64,000 bases of DNA from Bog-473 sp963807675 (GTDB lineage Bacteria > Actinomycetota > Acidimicrobiia > Acidimicrobiales > RAAP-2): positions 1-64,000 of the forward strand of contig CAWECP010000013.1 in assembly GCA_963807675.1 (NCBI GenBank), written 5' to 3'. The position numbers and the translations under genes are program-made. The number at the start of each line of letters is the position of its first letter. Within the stretch, counting starts at the first letter, position 1. Shown piece by piece: positions 52,688-62,068 of the stretch. A model generated the notes under the pieces. That model saw only the letters and a list, made by a program, of their open reading frames with translations, made no database searches and had not been told where the DNA came from.

Positions 52688-52891
52688 ATGGCGTGGTGCG
52701 AGGAGTGCGACGCGCTCGTCGAGGACGAGGACCTGGGGGAGGAGGGCGAGTGCCCGCACTGCGGCACCATCTTGGCCGAGCGAGAGCGCGGACCGGTGCC
52801 CTGGTACTTCAAGGCCATGCTCGTGGCCAGCATCGTGTACCTCGGCTACCGCGGCTACCAGGGGATCACCTGGATCGCCGCCCACGTGTAG
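52688..52891 (+). CDS. Zinc-ribbon single-pass membrane protein
   Basis: This 67-residue protein has two CxxC motifs (WCEECDALVEDEDLGEEGEC, PHCGTILAERER) that can hold one zinc ion, and a C-terminal helix (KAMLVASIVYLGYRGYQGIT). It is probably membrane bound with a cytoplasmic zinc ribbon. The function is unknown. ATG 52688 is preferred over an in-frame GTG at 52661. Confidence 0.72.
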   Translation: MAWCEECDALVEDEDLGEEGECPHCGTILAERERGPVPWYFKAMLVASIVYLGYRGYQGITWIAAHV

Positions 52892-52903
52892 CGTTCCCCC
52901 TCC

Positions 52904-53422
52904 ATGGCCATCTACGAGCTCGATGGTGCGACGCCGCACATCGACCGCGACGCCTTCGTGCACCCCGACGCCGTCGTCATCGGTGACGTGACCATCGGCG
53001 CCGAGTCGAGCGTCTGGCCCAGCGCCGTCCTGCGCGGCGACTACGGCACGATCACCATCGGCGCCCGCTCGTCCATACAGGACGGGACGGTCATTCACGC
53101 CGGCCCCGGGTTCCCGACGCTCATCGGGAACGGGTGCGTCGTCGGCCACCTGACCCACCTCGAAGGGTGCACCCTCGAGGACGACTCGCTGGCGGGCTCG
53201 GGCAGCGTCGTGCTCCACTGGGCCGTGGTCGGCCGGGGCGCAACGGTGGGCGCCAACGCCGTGGTGCCCAACAACATGGTGGTCCCGCCCGGCGCGCTGG
53301 CGCTCGGGATCCCGGCCAAGATCGTGGAGGGCAAGTCGGACGTCGCCATGATCAGGATGTCGGCCGACGTCTACGTGGACAACGCCAAGCGCTATCGCGC
53401 CTCGCTACGCCGGCTCGACTGA
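52904..53422 (+). CDS. Gamma-carbonic anhydrase family protein
   Basis: This 172-residue left-handed beta-helix protein has hexapeptide repeats (AVVIGDVTIGAESSVWPSAV, VLRGDYGTITIGARSSIQDG). The metal-ligand His are in VIHAGPGFPTLIGNGCVVGH and LTHLEGC. It resembles YrdA/CaiE/PaaY-type gamma-carbonic anhydrases, and many members have weak or no activity. It starts shortly after the zinc-ribbon gene. Confidence 0.92.
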   Translation: MAIYELDGATPHIDRDAFVHPDAVVIGDVTIGAESSVWPSAVLRGDYGTITIGARSSIQDGTVIHAGPGFPTLIGNGCVVGHLTHLEGCTLEDDSLAGSGSVVLHWAVVGRGATVGANAVVPNNMVVPPGALALGIPAKIVEGKSDVAMIRMSADVYVDNAKRYRASLRRLD

Positions 53423-53429
53423 TGCTGAG

Positions 53430-54845
53430 CTACTTCCGCTTCGTCGGCCCGCGCTTGGCGTGGCCGCGGCTGCGGTCCGCCGGGAACACGTCGGGGCCGA
53501 ACGGGGCCAGGCCCTGGGCGGCGGCGAAACCCAGGTGCCCCTCGCCGTCGGTGCCGCCGGTGGTCAACCCGAGCAAGTCCTCGTAGCTGCGCAACGCCGA
53601 GTAGTGGTTGTACGTGCCGGTGGTGTCCGTCGAGCCGGGGACGATGTACTTCGCGTTGAGCAGGAGCGCGCCGATTTGGCCGCCGCCGGGAGCCTGGCTG
53701 TCCGTGGCGTCCCCGGCGTTCCCCGGCGCGTTGGTGTTGGGTCCCGGCAGCTCGTCGCAACAGGACGTGTCCGCGCCGGGCCCGTCCACGTCGGACTCGT
53801 CGAACGTGATGACGACCAGCATGTCGCCGCTCCGGTAGGCCGGCGACTCCAGGATGAGAGGCATCCAGGCCTGCAGGAACTCGTCGGAACCGGTCAGACC
53901 GCCGACGTGCCCGCCCGTGCTGTTGGGCCCGGCACAAGGGTCGTCGTGGCCGTCGTTGCACAGGTTCGGCGTGATGAACCCGAAGCGTGGCGTCGTCTTC
54001 TGGCTCCGCAGGTCCTCGGCCAGGTGGCCGGTCGGCGCCGGCGCGCCGTTCGGGCCCAGGGTGCCGAGCGGGACCACGTTGGCGTCGCACTCGGCGGTGT
54101 CGTCGATGATGGAGTGAAACCACACGAACGGGTTGTGGCGGGTCGTGTACTGGTCCAGCGGGGTGGCCACCTCCGCCGTGTCGGTCGCGCCGACCTCCGG
54201 ATGGGCGCAGTCGGTGCCGCCCGTCGGGTCCGGCGTGCCGCCGTCCCGGGCCGGGGTGTTGCCCATGTCCTGCTCGTAGGCACGCCACGAGGCCACGTGG
54301 GTCTTGGGGTTGGGCGGGTACTTGGCGTCGAGCTGGTTGGCGATGGTCTGCACCGATGCCGGGTAGACGCAGCCCTCGCCGACGACCTGGCCCGGATCGA
54401 CCGCCTGGTCGGGTGCGGGCGTCCCGGGTTCGACGCCGGCGTAGGCGAACGCGTTGTCGGCACAGTCCGCCTGCGTGTCCTCGGTCGGCGACTGCCCGGA
54501 CACCTGGGCGATGTAGTTGTCCAGGCTGTTGTGCCCGATGGCGTAGTAGTTCTGCAGCAGCTCGCCGTCCTTGCGCAGCGTGCCGTTGAGGTAGGTGGCG
54601 ACGGAGCCCGGCCCGAAGGTGGCCTCGTAGCCCTCGTTCTCGAACTCGATGACCAAGATGTGCTGGATCGCCCCGGGCGGAAGTGCCGCGCGCACCACCT
54701 CGGGCGCGCCCGGCGTGGGACTCGCCGCCACGGCCGCCGGGTCGGCCAGCAGTACACACGTGAGGCTGACGGAAGCCAGGGCGAACGCTTGCAGAGCGAG
54801 CAGGCGGCCGAACCGGCGGAGCACCGCGGGCGAGCGTAGCGACAC
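53430..54845 (-). CDS. Secreted alkaline-phosphatase-superfamily phosphoesterase
   Basis: From GTG 54845 there is a signal peptide (LLALQAFALASVSLTCVLLA). A phosphoesterase domain follows, typical of the AcpA/phospholipase-C-like family: IQHILVIEFENEGYEATFGP, LQNYYAIGHNSLDNYIAQVS, LLVVITFDESD-type MLVVITFDESDVDGPGADTS, and a C-terminal YNHYSALRSYEDLLGL. It should cleave phosphomonoesters or diesters outside the cell. It is co-directional with the HSL esterase upstream. Confidence 0.88.
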   Translation of the reverse strand: MSLRSPAVLRRFGRLLALQAFALASVSLTCVLLADPAAVAASPTPGAPEVVRAALPPGAIQHILVIEFENEGYEATFGPGSVATYLNGTLRKDGELLQNYYAIGHNSLDNYIAQVSGQSPTEDTQADCADNAFAYAGVEPGTPAPDQAVDPGQVVGEGCVYPASVQTIANQLDAKYPPNPKTHVASWRAYEQDMGNTPARDGGTPDPTGGTDCAHPEVGATDTAEVATPLDQYTTRHNPFVWFHSIIDDTAECDANVVPLGTLGPNGAPAPTGHLAEDLRSQKTTPRFGFITPNLCNDGHDDPCAGPNSTGGHVGGLTGSDEFLQAWMPLILESPAYRSGDMLVVITFDESDVDGPGADTSCCDELPGPNTNAPGNAGDATDSQAPGGGQIGALLLNAKYIVPGSTDTTGTYNHYSALRSYEDLLGLTTGGTDGEGHLGFAAAQGLAPFGPDVFPADRSRGHAKRGPTKRK

Positions 54846-54870
54846 CTCGCCCGCGGTGGGAGCGGGGTGG

Positions 54871-55902
54871 TCAGTCGCGGGCGAAGGCGGCCAGGTCCCG
54901 TGCCGTGTCGCGGCTGATCTCGGGGCAGGCGATGTTGAAGACCTCCGTGCCGTGCATGGTGCCCATGACCTGGCGGCCGCGGGCTGCCACGCCGGCGGCG
55001 AGGAGCAGCCGGTAGAAGTTGATCCCCTCGTCGCGCAACGGGTCACATTCGTTGACGCTGATGACGGTGGGCGGGAACCCCGTCACGTCCTCAATGCCGG
55101 CGAAGGCGGGCCAGGCGAGCGGGTTGCGCTCGTCGAACGCCTCGATGCCGTAGCCCATGGCGCCACGGTTGTTGTGCAGGTTGAGGAGGATGCCGTTGTT
55201 CTCGACCGACGACGGGCTGTCCGGTGTCGGCCACTGCCCGGCGATGTAGGGGCAGAGGGCGTACAGACCCTTGATCAGCCCGAGCTCGCCGTCACGCCGC
55301 AACTTGAGCCCGGTGGCCAGCGTGAGGTTGCCGCCGCCGCTCTCACCCGCCACGACGATGCGGGAGGGGTCGATCTGCAGCTCGGCGGCGTGGCCGACGA
55401 CCCAATGCAACCCGGACACACAGTCGTTGAGCCCGGCCGGGAACGGTTCGACCTCCGGCGCCGATGAAGCCACGACGCAGTTGCGGAAGTCGACCATGAC
55501 CACCGTGACGCCGTTGGCCGCAATCAGCTTGCCCCAGCCCCGGTACATCCCGTCGAAGCACGACAAGGTGGCCATGCCGCCACCGTGGATGTAATAGACG
55601 CAGGCGGTGGGGTCGGCCGAGTCGGGCCTGATGATCTGGAGCTTGACGGTGTTGCCGTCGGGTTGGGACTCGATGTCCCGCGTCGTCACCGTGAGACCGG
55701 TGGACGGCGCAGCCTCCTCCGAGTCGCACAGGTCTTGGAAGGCTTGGAACGTGGCGCGGAACTCATCGGCTTCGGGCGTGTTTGCCTCGGCCAGCAGCTC
55801 TTCGCGGCTCGCCACGTCGGGAAGGGGGGTGTTGGGGATGACCGCGAGGAGGCTCCGAAGGCGAGGATCGAGGCGGACGTCGGTTGCGGTGTCGAGGGCC
55901 AT
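54871..55902 (-). CDS. HSL-family alpha/beta-hydrolase (esterase/lipase)
   Basis: This 343-residue protein has the HSL oxyanion motif ACVYYIHGGGMATLSCFDG, the nucleophile elbow RIVVAGESGGGNLTLATGLK, the acid in SVNECDPLRDEGINFYRLLL, and a late GTMHGTEVFNIACPE His. It hydrolyses carboxyl esters of small substrates. It is 26 bases upstream of the phosphoesterase gene, in a probable operon. Confidence 0.93.
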   Translation of the reverse strand: MALDTATDVRLDPRLRSLLAVIPNTPLPDVASREELLAEANTPEADEFRATFQAFQDLCDSEEAAPSTGLTVTTRDIESQPDGNTVKLQIIRPDSADPTACVYYIHGGGMATLSCFDGMYRGWGKLIAANGVTVVMVDFRNCVVASSAPEVEPFPAGLNDCVSGLHWVVGHAAELQIDPSRIVVAGESGGGNLTLATGLKLRRDGELGLIKGLYALCPYIAGQWPTPDSPSSVENNGILLNLHNNRGAMGYGIEAFDERNPLAWPAFAGIEDVTGFPPTVISVNECDPLRDEGINFYRLLLAAGVAARGRQVMGTMHGTEVFNIACPEISRDTARDLAAFARD

Positions 55903-55959
55903 GGGCCCATTCGATCACACGGTGCCGATGAGGGGCCGATCCGGAACCGCTCAGGTCAC

Positions 55960-56970
55960 TCAGCGAGCCCGGGCGTCGGCGGGACGACTTCGTCGGGCCC
56001 GTTCCATGGAGGCATTGGCGGCCTTGAGCAGATCCGCGGCCGTCTTCGCCACTCCGGTGCTCCACAGCGCCCCGACGCTGGCGCCGAACCACGAGGAATC
56101 CAGGCCGAGGGCCTTGCTGACTCTGTCCATGGAGGACGCAATGCGCTCACGGAACAGGGCCTCGCTCGACTGGTCGCTGTGGGGGCACACGAGGACGAAC
56201 TCATCCCCGCCGAACCGGGCCAGCGTGTCTCCCTTCCGCAGGGTCGCCAGCAGCTCGCGTGCGACCGCTCGGAGGACGGCATCGCCGACCTCGCGCCCCA
56301 GGGTGTCGTTGACCGATTTGAAACCGTCGAGGTCGATGAAGAGGACCCCGAACGTCCCGCCGTAGCGGCGGACCTCGTAGAGCTGGTGCTCAAGGCGGTC
56401 CGTGAGGAGCATGCGGTTCGGCAGACCGGTGAGCGCATCGTGGAGGGCGCGGTGCGCCTCCATCTCGAGGGTGAAGCTGTTCGAGAGCGAGCCGGCGATG
56501 AACCCACCCATGAGCTCGAGGATCGCGAGGTCCGAGTCCCCGAAGTGGGAGACCCGGCTGGAGACGACCTTGAGGACGCCGACGGCGTACCCGCGATGGA
56601 CGAGCGGCACGACGATCATGGAGCGCACGCCGACGCGCCGGCAGGCCTCACGGTCGACACTCGGATCCGTCTCGGTGTCCTCGCACATGAGGGGGACACC
56701 CTGGCGGACGCAGAGGCCGGAGAGGCTGGAGGTGCGGGAGCGCCGAAGTCCGAGCGAGCCGGAGGCCACCCCGCTCACGGCGCTGTAGACCATTTCGTCG
56801 CCCTCGGTCAGCTCCACCACGCCACCGTCGGCGTCCGTGACCGCCTGGGCCCGCTCCGTCACCACGTGCATCACACCCTCGGTATCGAAGGTGGTGGCGT
56901 TGATCAGCCGTTGTGTTTCGATGACGAAGTGAAGCCGTTCAATTTCGCTCACCCGCTGTCCAGACTCCAT
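55960..56970 (-). CDS. GAF-GGDEF diguanylate cyclase
   Basis: From ATG 56970 a GAF domain (about residues 20-155; LINATTFDTEGVMHVVTERA, MIVVPLVHRGYAVGVLKVVS) is followed by a GGDEF domain (about 170-330). The active motif GGDEF is intact in LARFGGDEFVLVCPHSDQSS. An RxxD inhibitory site (RKGD) lies five residues upstream, so product feedback is likely. It makes cyclic di-GMP from GTP in response to an unknown signal. The gene is flanked by convergent or co-directional unrelated genes. Confidence 0.93.
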   Translation of the reverse strand: MESGQRVSEIERLHFVIETQRLINATTFDTEGVMHVVTERAQAVTDADGGVVELTEGDEMVYSAVSGVASGSLGLRRSRTSSLSGLCVRQGVPLMCEDTETDPSVDREACRRVGVRSMIVVPLVHRGYAVGVLKVVSSRVSHFGDSDLAILELMGGFIAGSLSNSFTLEMEAHRALHDALTGLPNRMLLTDRLEHQLYEVRRYGGTFGVLFIDLDGFKSVNDTLGREVGDAVLRAVARELLATLRKGDTLARFGGDEFVLVCPHSDQSSEALFRERIASSMDRVSKALGLDSSWFGASVGALWSTGVAKTAADLLKAANASMERARRSRPADARAR

Positions 56971-57188
56971 CCTGATCTTTTTCGGAGGACCGGCAGCCTC
57001 TCTTGAGCGGGTTGGGCCGCACCACCAACGCACGGACAACGGGCTCCCGACCAACTGGCCGGTGTTCCCCCCGAATCGGCCCGGACTACGACAGTTGGTG
57101 TCCTTCCACACAGTTCCGGGTGGTGCGCTTTCCCCAGTGACGGGACGACCCGGTTCGTGTCCCGGAAAAGCCTTCCTGCTGCTTCTCC

Positions 57189-58007
57189 TCAGGACTTACC
57201 GGCCTCATAGGGCTCGGTGAAGATCTCGCCCTGAGCCGCGCCCGAGCCGGACCTGCCGCCTCCTGGACCGCGCAGAACGAAAGCGATGATGACGGCGAGC
57301 ACGGCTCCGGCAATGGGGCCTGCGATGTAGACCCAGTAGCCGGTGAAGGTTGTGCTGGCGAGATCGGGACCGAAGGTGCGGGCCGGGTTCATGGAAGCGC
57401 CCGAGATGGGGCTGCCCCACAAACCAGCCAAGGCTATGTACCCACCGACGCCGAAGGCACCGAAAAGGCCGAGGTTCTGTGCTCCAGAGGCCGTGCCGAG
57501 GATCACGCTCACCAGCCCCATCGTCAAGATCAGCTCCATCCAGAACGCAGCCATGTCTGAGTACCCATGGGCGGGATAGTTGGAGCCATACATGGCTGAC
57601 ACGTTGACCACGGAGCGCAAGAACAGGGCGGCGAGGGTCGCGCCAATTAGTTGGACGACGATGTAGCCGGGTACCCGTTGCCAGGGGAAGTCCCTGCGCA
57701 AGGCGAACGCAATGGAAACGGCGGGGTTCAGGTGGGCACCGGATACCTTGCCCATGAACAGGATGATGGCGAGGACCGTCAGCGCCGGTGCCACCACGGC
57801 GGCCGTGTGGCTGATCACGCCGGGGAAGGCGTGCCCCATCATCCCCCCACCGGCGGCCGCCAAGACCAGAAAGAACGTACCCAGCAATTCGGAGAAGAGG
57901 CGTCGCCACTCCTGACGAGGGTCGTTGAAGTCGGTGATCCGCTCGATGACGCTTTGCTCGTAGCGGGCGATGGGACCGATTGCGGGAGGTTCTTGTGTCG
58001 CTGTCAT
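57189..58007 (-). CDS. Aquaporin / MIP-family channel
   Basis: This 272-residue membrane protein has six helices and the two NPA half-helices: GKVSGAHLNPAVSIAFALRR and SPISGASMNPARTFGPDLAS. Other signs are FSELLGTFFLVLAAAGGGMM and ILTMGLVSVILGTASGAQ. It conducts water and perhaps small neutral solutes; the selectivity filter cannot be judged with confidence. ATG 58007 follows AAGGGGG. Confidence 0.93.
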   Translation of the reverse strand: MTATQEPPAIGPIARYEQSVIERITDFNDPRQEWRRLFSELLGTFFLVLAAAGGGMMGHAFPGVISHTAAVVAPALTVLAIILFMGKVSGAHLNPAVSIAFALRRDFPWQRVPGYIVVQLIGATLAALFLRSVVNVSAMYGSNYPAHGYSDMAAFWMELILTMGLVSVILGTASGAQNLGLFGAFGVGGYIALAGLWGSPISGASMNPARTFGPDLASTTFTGYWVYIAGPIAGAVLAVIIAFVLRGPGGGRSGSGAAQGEIFTEPYEAGKS

Positions 58008-58393
58008 CGGAATGACCCCCTTCACAGGATCGCGGATATGACCGACCCGCCATTCGCACGCTGAGCAGTTAGTTCCGGTGCGGAGCGAGTCAGCGCCGGG
58101 GCTGGGCACCCGACAGTGTGAATCGTATGGTCCGGCGGGGCGTCACCCGGGGAGGGTGATGTGGTCCGTGTTCGTCCCTGCAGTAGTGCGCCGTCAGGGG
58201 TTTTGCTGAAGAGAGACCTGGGAGAGCGCGCTCGGCCAGGATCTCTCGAAGCCATTTCCCGAGTTGGTGGAGCACGGGACCGATCGCAAAGTGGTGCCCT
58301 TCACAGTGCCCACGGACATGGCCAGCCCGCTCGTCGCGGGTGCGCTACTTTGTGTTCGCCGTTCAGCGAGGTTTGATCTGGAGCAACGGCACG
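58008..58393. other. Intergenic region before tRNA-Pro
   Basis: About 385 bases hold the promoters of the aquaporin gene and of the tRNA gene. No coding pattern was seen. Confidence 0.4.
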
Positions 58394-58468
58394 CGGGCTG
58401 TGGCGCAGCTTGGTTAGCGCGCTTGACTGGGGGTCAAGAGGTCCCGGGTTCAAATCCCGGCAGCCCGA
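58394..58468 (+). tRNA. tRNA-Pro (anticodon GGG)
   Basis: The acceptor stem CGGGCTG/CAGCCCG, the D arm, anticodon stem CTTGA/TCAAG with loop CTGGGGG (anticodon GGG at 58429-58431) and T arm CCGGG-TTCAAAT-CCCGG are all paired. The discriminator is A and CCA is not encoded. A degenerate copy of its 3' half lies at 63173-63210. Confidence 0.96.
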
Positions 58469-58483
58469 CTCCTCTCTGACACA

Positions 58484-58495
58484 CCGGCAGCCCGA
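58484..58495 (+). repeat. Second copy of the tRNA-Pro 3' end
   Basis: CCGGCAGCCCGA repeats the last 12 bases of the tRNA gene (58457-58468) just 15 bases after it. It may be a leftover of an earlier integration at the same att site. Confidence 0.6.
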
Positions 58496-58759
58496 ATCGA
58501 TGCGGAAGTCCAGGTCAGAAGGGGCCTCTTCTGGCATTCCTCCGACGGCCTACCCCGACCCCGACATCAACCAGCGGCAATCGGCCGCCGACCGCCACAA
58601 ACGCCCGGCCGGACACAGCGCCAATTCGCCTCGCCCATTACCCAGACGGGGGCCCGCCACCATCGCTTCTCACGCCCGCCACCCGCTCAGCCCGCCACCC
58701 AAGCAAACGGGCCGAGCCAACGACCACCTACTGAACGGTCCGGGCCTAACGGTTCCGCC
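58496..58759. other. Non-coding flank of the tRNA
   Basis: No gene was recognised. The sequence is somewhat AC-rich (CACCCGCTCAGCCCGCCACC), with no clear family signal. Confidence 0.4.
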
Positions 58760-58790
58760 TTGACTCTCGGGCGGCCGAGGGTTGGATACT
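58760..58790 (+). promoter_or_regulatory. Promoter of the MerR-PurC gene
   Basis: TTGACT (58760-58765) and GATACT (58785-58790) are separated by 19 bases, the long spacing typical of MerR-controlled promoters. The GTG start codon lies six bases beyond the -10, so the transcript would be leaderless. The fit to autoregulation is inference. Confidence 0.55.
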
Positions 58791-58796
58791 GCTGGT

Positions 58797-60143
58797 GTGG
58801 ACTCAGGCGAGCTGGTCGGTGTCGGCGCGTTCGCGCAGCTGTCGGGGCTGACCGTTGAGACGTTGCGGCACTACCACCAGGTCAGCCTGCTCGTGCCGGT
58901 CGAGGTCGATGATCGCACCGGCTACCGCCGCTACGGGCTGCGCCAGCTGCCGCGAGCGCGCACCCTTGCCGCGTTGCGGGACGTCGGCATGCCATTGGAG
59001 GATGTCGCCGCCATCGTCGACGCCACCGATCGAGGCGCGCGACGGGCGCGGCTGGTCGAGCACCGTCGACGCCTGACGGAGGCGGCCCGGCAGGCGGCTG
59101 GCCGGGTCGACGCAATGGACCGGATGATCGAGAGGGAGGACATCACGGAGTCGCCGCTGCGGATCGAAGAAAGGACGCCAATGCTCTCAGACGACAGGCT
59201 TGCGAGGGAACTGCTGGGCACTCTCGACCGAACGGACTTCGGTCACCTTGGTGTCCGCCACGAGGGCAAAGTGCGTGACAGCTACGTCAACGGCGACGTT
59301 CGCATCATCGTCACCACCGACAGGTTGTCGGCGTTCGATCGGCTCCTCGGGACTATCCCGTTCAAGGGACAGGTCCTCAACGAAATAGCGAACTACTGGT
59401 TCGACGCCACCTCCGACATCGTCTCGAATCACCTCCTGGAGGTCCCTGACCCCAACGTCGTGCGCGTCCGCGAGTGTGCTCCGGTCCCGCTTGAATTCGT
59501 CGTTCGCGCCTACATCACGGGCGTAACGAAGACGTCGTTGTGGTTCAACTACGAGGCGGGCGGGCGGAACATTGCCGGCAACCTGATGCCCGACGGGCTT
59601 CGCAAGAACGAGCGGTTGGAGACTCCGATCCTGACCCCGACGACCAAGTTCGAAGTGCATGATCGAAACCTCGGTCGCGACGACGCGATCGCCGAGGATC
59701 TCGTGACCGCGGACCTATTCGACCGGTGCGCCGACGTCTGCTTCCGGCTGTTCGCTCGGGGCACCGAACTTGCGGCCCAACGCGGCCTGATCCTCGTCGA
59801 TACGAAGTACGAGTTGGGTCTGCTCGGTAACGAGATCGTGCTCATGGACGAAGTGCACACGCCTGACAGCTCGCGCTACTGGTACGCAGACACCTACGAC
59901 GAGCTCTTCCGAAAGAACAGGGATCAGCGAGCACTCGACAAGGAGCCGCTGCGAGAGTGGATGGTAGAGCGAGGATTCCGCGGCGACGGAGAGGCCCCCG
60001 TCATGACCGACGAGGTCCGTATCGCGACCGCAACCCGCTACATCCTTCTCGCTGAGGAGCTGACTCAGCGATCGTTCGAGGCCCCGGAGCTCACCGCATC
60101 CGAACGGGTCGCCAACGTCCTCCGCGACTGCCTGCCCGCGTGA
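58797..60143 (+). CDS. purC: MerR HTH domain fused to SAICAR synthase (PurC)
   Basis: One open frame of 448 residues. Residues 5-115 form a MerR-type regulator: VGVGAFAQLSGLTVETLRHY, VEVDDRTGYRRYGLRQLPRA, MPLEDVAAIVDATDRG, then a coiled-coil (ARLVEHRRRLTEAARQAAGR). Residues 129-448 are a complete PurC: GVRHEGKVRDSYVNGDVRII, VTTDRLSAFDRLLGTIPFKG, FVVRAYITGVTKTSLWFNYE and RGLILVDTKYELGLLGNEIV. PurC joins CAIR and aspartate in purine synthesis. An internal ATG (59181) with a GAAAGGAC site just upstream could start PurC alone, so two products are possible. The MerR half has no stop codon of its own. This is either a real nucleotide-linked regulator-enzyme fusion or a fusion created by an indel. 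Confidence 0.85.
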   Translation: MDSGELVGVGAFAQLSGLTVETLRHYHQVSLLVPVEVDDRTGYRRYGLRQLPRARTLAALRDVGMPLEDVAAIVDATDRGARRARLVEHRRRLTEAARQAAGRVDAMDRMIEREDITESPLRIEERTPMLSDDRLARELLGTLDRTDFGHLGVRHEGKVRDSYVNGDVRIIVTTDRLSAFDRLLGTIPFKGQVLNEIANYWFDATSDIVSNHLLEVPDPNVVRVRECAPVPLEFVVRAYITGVTKTSLWFNYEAGGRNIAGNLMPDGLRKNERLETPILTPTTKFEVHDRNLGRDDAIAEDLVTADLFDRCADVCFRLFARGTELAAQRGLILVDTKYELGLLGNEIVLMDEVHTPDSSRYWYADTYDELFRKNRDQRALDKEPLREWMVERGFRGDGEAPVMTDEVRIATATRYILLAEELTQRSFEAPELTASERVANVLRDCLPA

Positions 60144-60219
60144 GATCGCTACAGAGCGTCCCACAACGCGCGTCGGTCCATTGCGCTCACCCTGTCCCAG
60201 AACATTGATGCAATGTGCG

Positions 60220-60909
60220 TCAAAGCGGACAGCCGCTATCGCTGTTGAACGCCTGGGGTTTACACGTGCCGAGGATGGCTTCAACAGCCTCGGAGACGGT
60301 GTCGGCCTCACATGTCGGCAGGTGTGTGAGGTCTCGGGGCCACGTCCGTCCAAGGCGGATCCACGCGGTGCTGATACCGAGAGCGGCTGCGCCGCCGATG
60401 TCGGTGACGGGGTTATCACCGATCATCCAGGCATCCTCAAGGGACTCGTCGCAACGCTCGGCGGCAAGACGGAACAGTTCGGGAGCTGGCTTCCAGAATC
60501 CCTCGGCCTCTGATATGCAGCAGGCATCGACCAGGTCACCGAGTCCCGCCGCTGCGATCTTGGCCGCCTGAGCTCGGGTCGCCCCATTCGTGATGATCGC
60601 GATCTTGAACCCGGCTCGCCGGGCCCGCGCCAAGGCCGACAGGACCTCGGTCGAACAACGAAAGCTCTCGACGTAGTCCCGGTGGTAGCGCTCCGCCATC
60701 TCCTCCACTGAGTTGTGAGGTACGAATCGCTTCACCACCTGCGAAAAGAACTGATCACGAGGGGTGTAGCCACGAGCATCAAGCTCGGTCAGCCACCTAA
60801 CATCGCCGACGTCTCGACCGATCTCGAAGAGGAAGGACTCCGCCCACACGTCGAAGATTGCCTGCCGGTCCGCCAGGGTGTCGTCAAGGTCGCAAAGCAG
60901 AAGGGCCAC
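60220..60909 (-). CDS. HAD-superfamily hydrolase
   Basis: This 229-residue HAD-IA phosphatase has motif I MALLLCDLDDTLADRQAIFD, motif II FKIAIITNGATRAQAAKI, the motif III Lys in EGFWKPAPELFRLAAERC, and motif IV EDAWMIGDNPVTDIGGAAAL. It probably dephosphorylates a small metabolite. It is convergent with the MerR-PurC gene. Confidence 0.92.
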   Translation of the reverse strand: MALLLCDLDDTLADRQAIFDVWAESFLFEIGRDVGDVRWLTELDARGYTPRDQFFSQVVKRFVPHNSVEEMAERYHRDYVESFRCSTEVLSALARARRAGFKIAIITNGATRAQAAKIAAAGLGDLVDACCISEAEGFWKPAPELFRLAAERCDESLEDAWMIGDNPVTDIGGAAALGISTAWIRLGRTWPRDLTHLPTCEADTVSEAVEAILGTCKPQAFNSDSGCPL

Positions 60910-61073
60910 AACTCATTCTCGCTCGTCCGGAAGGAGGGCGACTGCCCCACTTCGCCAGCCTGGAGTCACTCCGAGACTCTCGATCCCATCGATCTGTAGC
61001 CAGATAGCACCTTTCGGGCCCCAGCCCAGACGGCAGCGGCAGCCAGCTCCGACCAGATCTAAGTTGGGGCATC

Positions 61074-61781
61074 GTGGCGGGCGCGGAGTGGGAGCCTGAG
61101 GCCGAGAACTGGGTCCGATGGGCGCGCACACCCGAACACGACCACTACTGGTACTACCGCAACGACTTCTTCGACCGACTAGTCCCTCCTCACGGTCGAT
61201 ACACCGTTGAGATCGGTTGTGGTGAGGGCAGAGTTGCCCGCGATCTGGCGGCCCGAGGACATTGCGTTGTGGGGGTCGACCCTTCCCCGACACTGGTCCG
61301 CTACGCCCGCGAAGCCAGTACTGACACGTCGTATGCAGTGGCGGACGGAGGGGTCCTGCCCTTCTCTGATGGGTCCTTCGATCTGGCCGTGGCCTACAAC
61401 TCACTCCAGGTTGTCAGTGACATGCCGGAAACGGTCGCTGAGGCCGCTCGGGTTCTCCGCCGAGGCGGTCGGCTCTGTTTTTGCGTCAGTCATCCCGTCA
61501 CCGACATGGGTCGTTTCTCCGGCGACGACCCTGATGTCGTGTTTGCCCTCCGCCAGGGCTATTTCACCAGCCAACGGGTCGACGACACGATCGAATACCG
61601 CGGTCTACCAATGACGTTCCGGGGATGGACGTACACCCTGGAGGATTACGCCCTGGCCTTGGAGAACGTAGGGCTGCAGATCGAAGCGATGAGGGAACCT
61701 CGCCCATCCGCGCGTCTGGACAGGCTCCAGAAGTGGCATCAAGTTCCGCTTTTCCTGATGGTCCGAGCCGTCAAGCCATAG
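61074..61781 (+). CDS. SAM-dependent methyltransferase
   Basis: This 235-residue class I methyltransferase has motif I YTVEIGCGEGRVARDLAARG, VVGVDPSPTLVRYAREAS, LPFSDGSFDLAVAYNSLQVV, and VLRRGGRLCFCVSHPVTDMG. The N-terminal W-rich stretch (WVRWARTPEHDHYWYYRNDF) is typical of a widespread actinobacterial group. The acceptor is unknown. Start GTG 61074. Confidence 0.9.
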   Translation: MAGAEWEPEAENWVRWARTPEHDHYWYYRNDFFDRLVPPHGRYTVEIGCGEGRVARDLAARGHCVVGVDPSPTLVRYAREASTDTSYAVADGGVLPFSDGSFDLAVAYNSLQVVSDMPETVAEAARVLRRGGRLCFCVSHPVTDMGRFSGDDPDVVFALRQGYFTSQRVDDTIEYRGLPMTFRGWTYTLEDYALALENVGLQIEAMREPRPSARLDRLQKWHQVPLFLMVRAVKP

Positions 61782-62068
61782 CCGGGAGGAGTTCACACCT
61801 CCCAGCACGGACACCAGTCATCGCCTGCCCCATTCACCGCCGGGACAGGGTGCCACCCAACGAATTCCCATGTGGTCGCACGTCGGGAGCATGCACCACC
61901 TTGCTGACTACACGGTCAAAGCGGGCTACCTCGGATCGGTCAGAATGTGAATTTCCGAACGATGAATGAATCCGCGGGACCTGTAATGCCCAACGTATGG
62001 AACCACTGACGTGCGATCGGTAGAGCAGGACGCTGAGTGCAGAGCAGACAGAAAGAAAGGACTGGACC

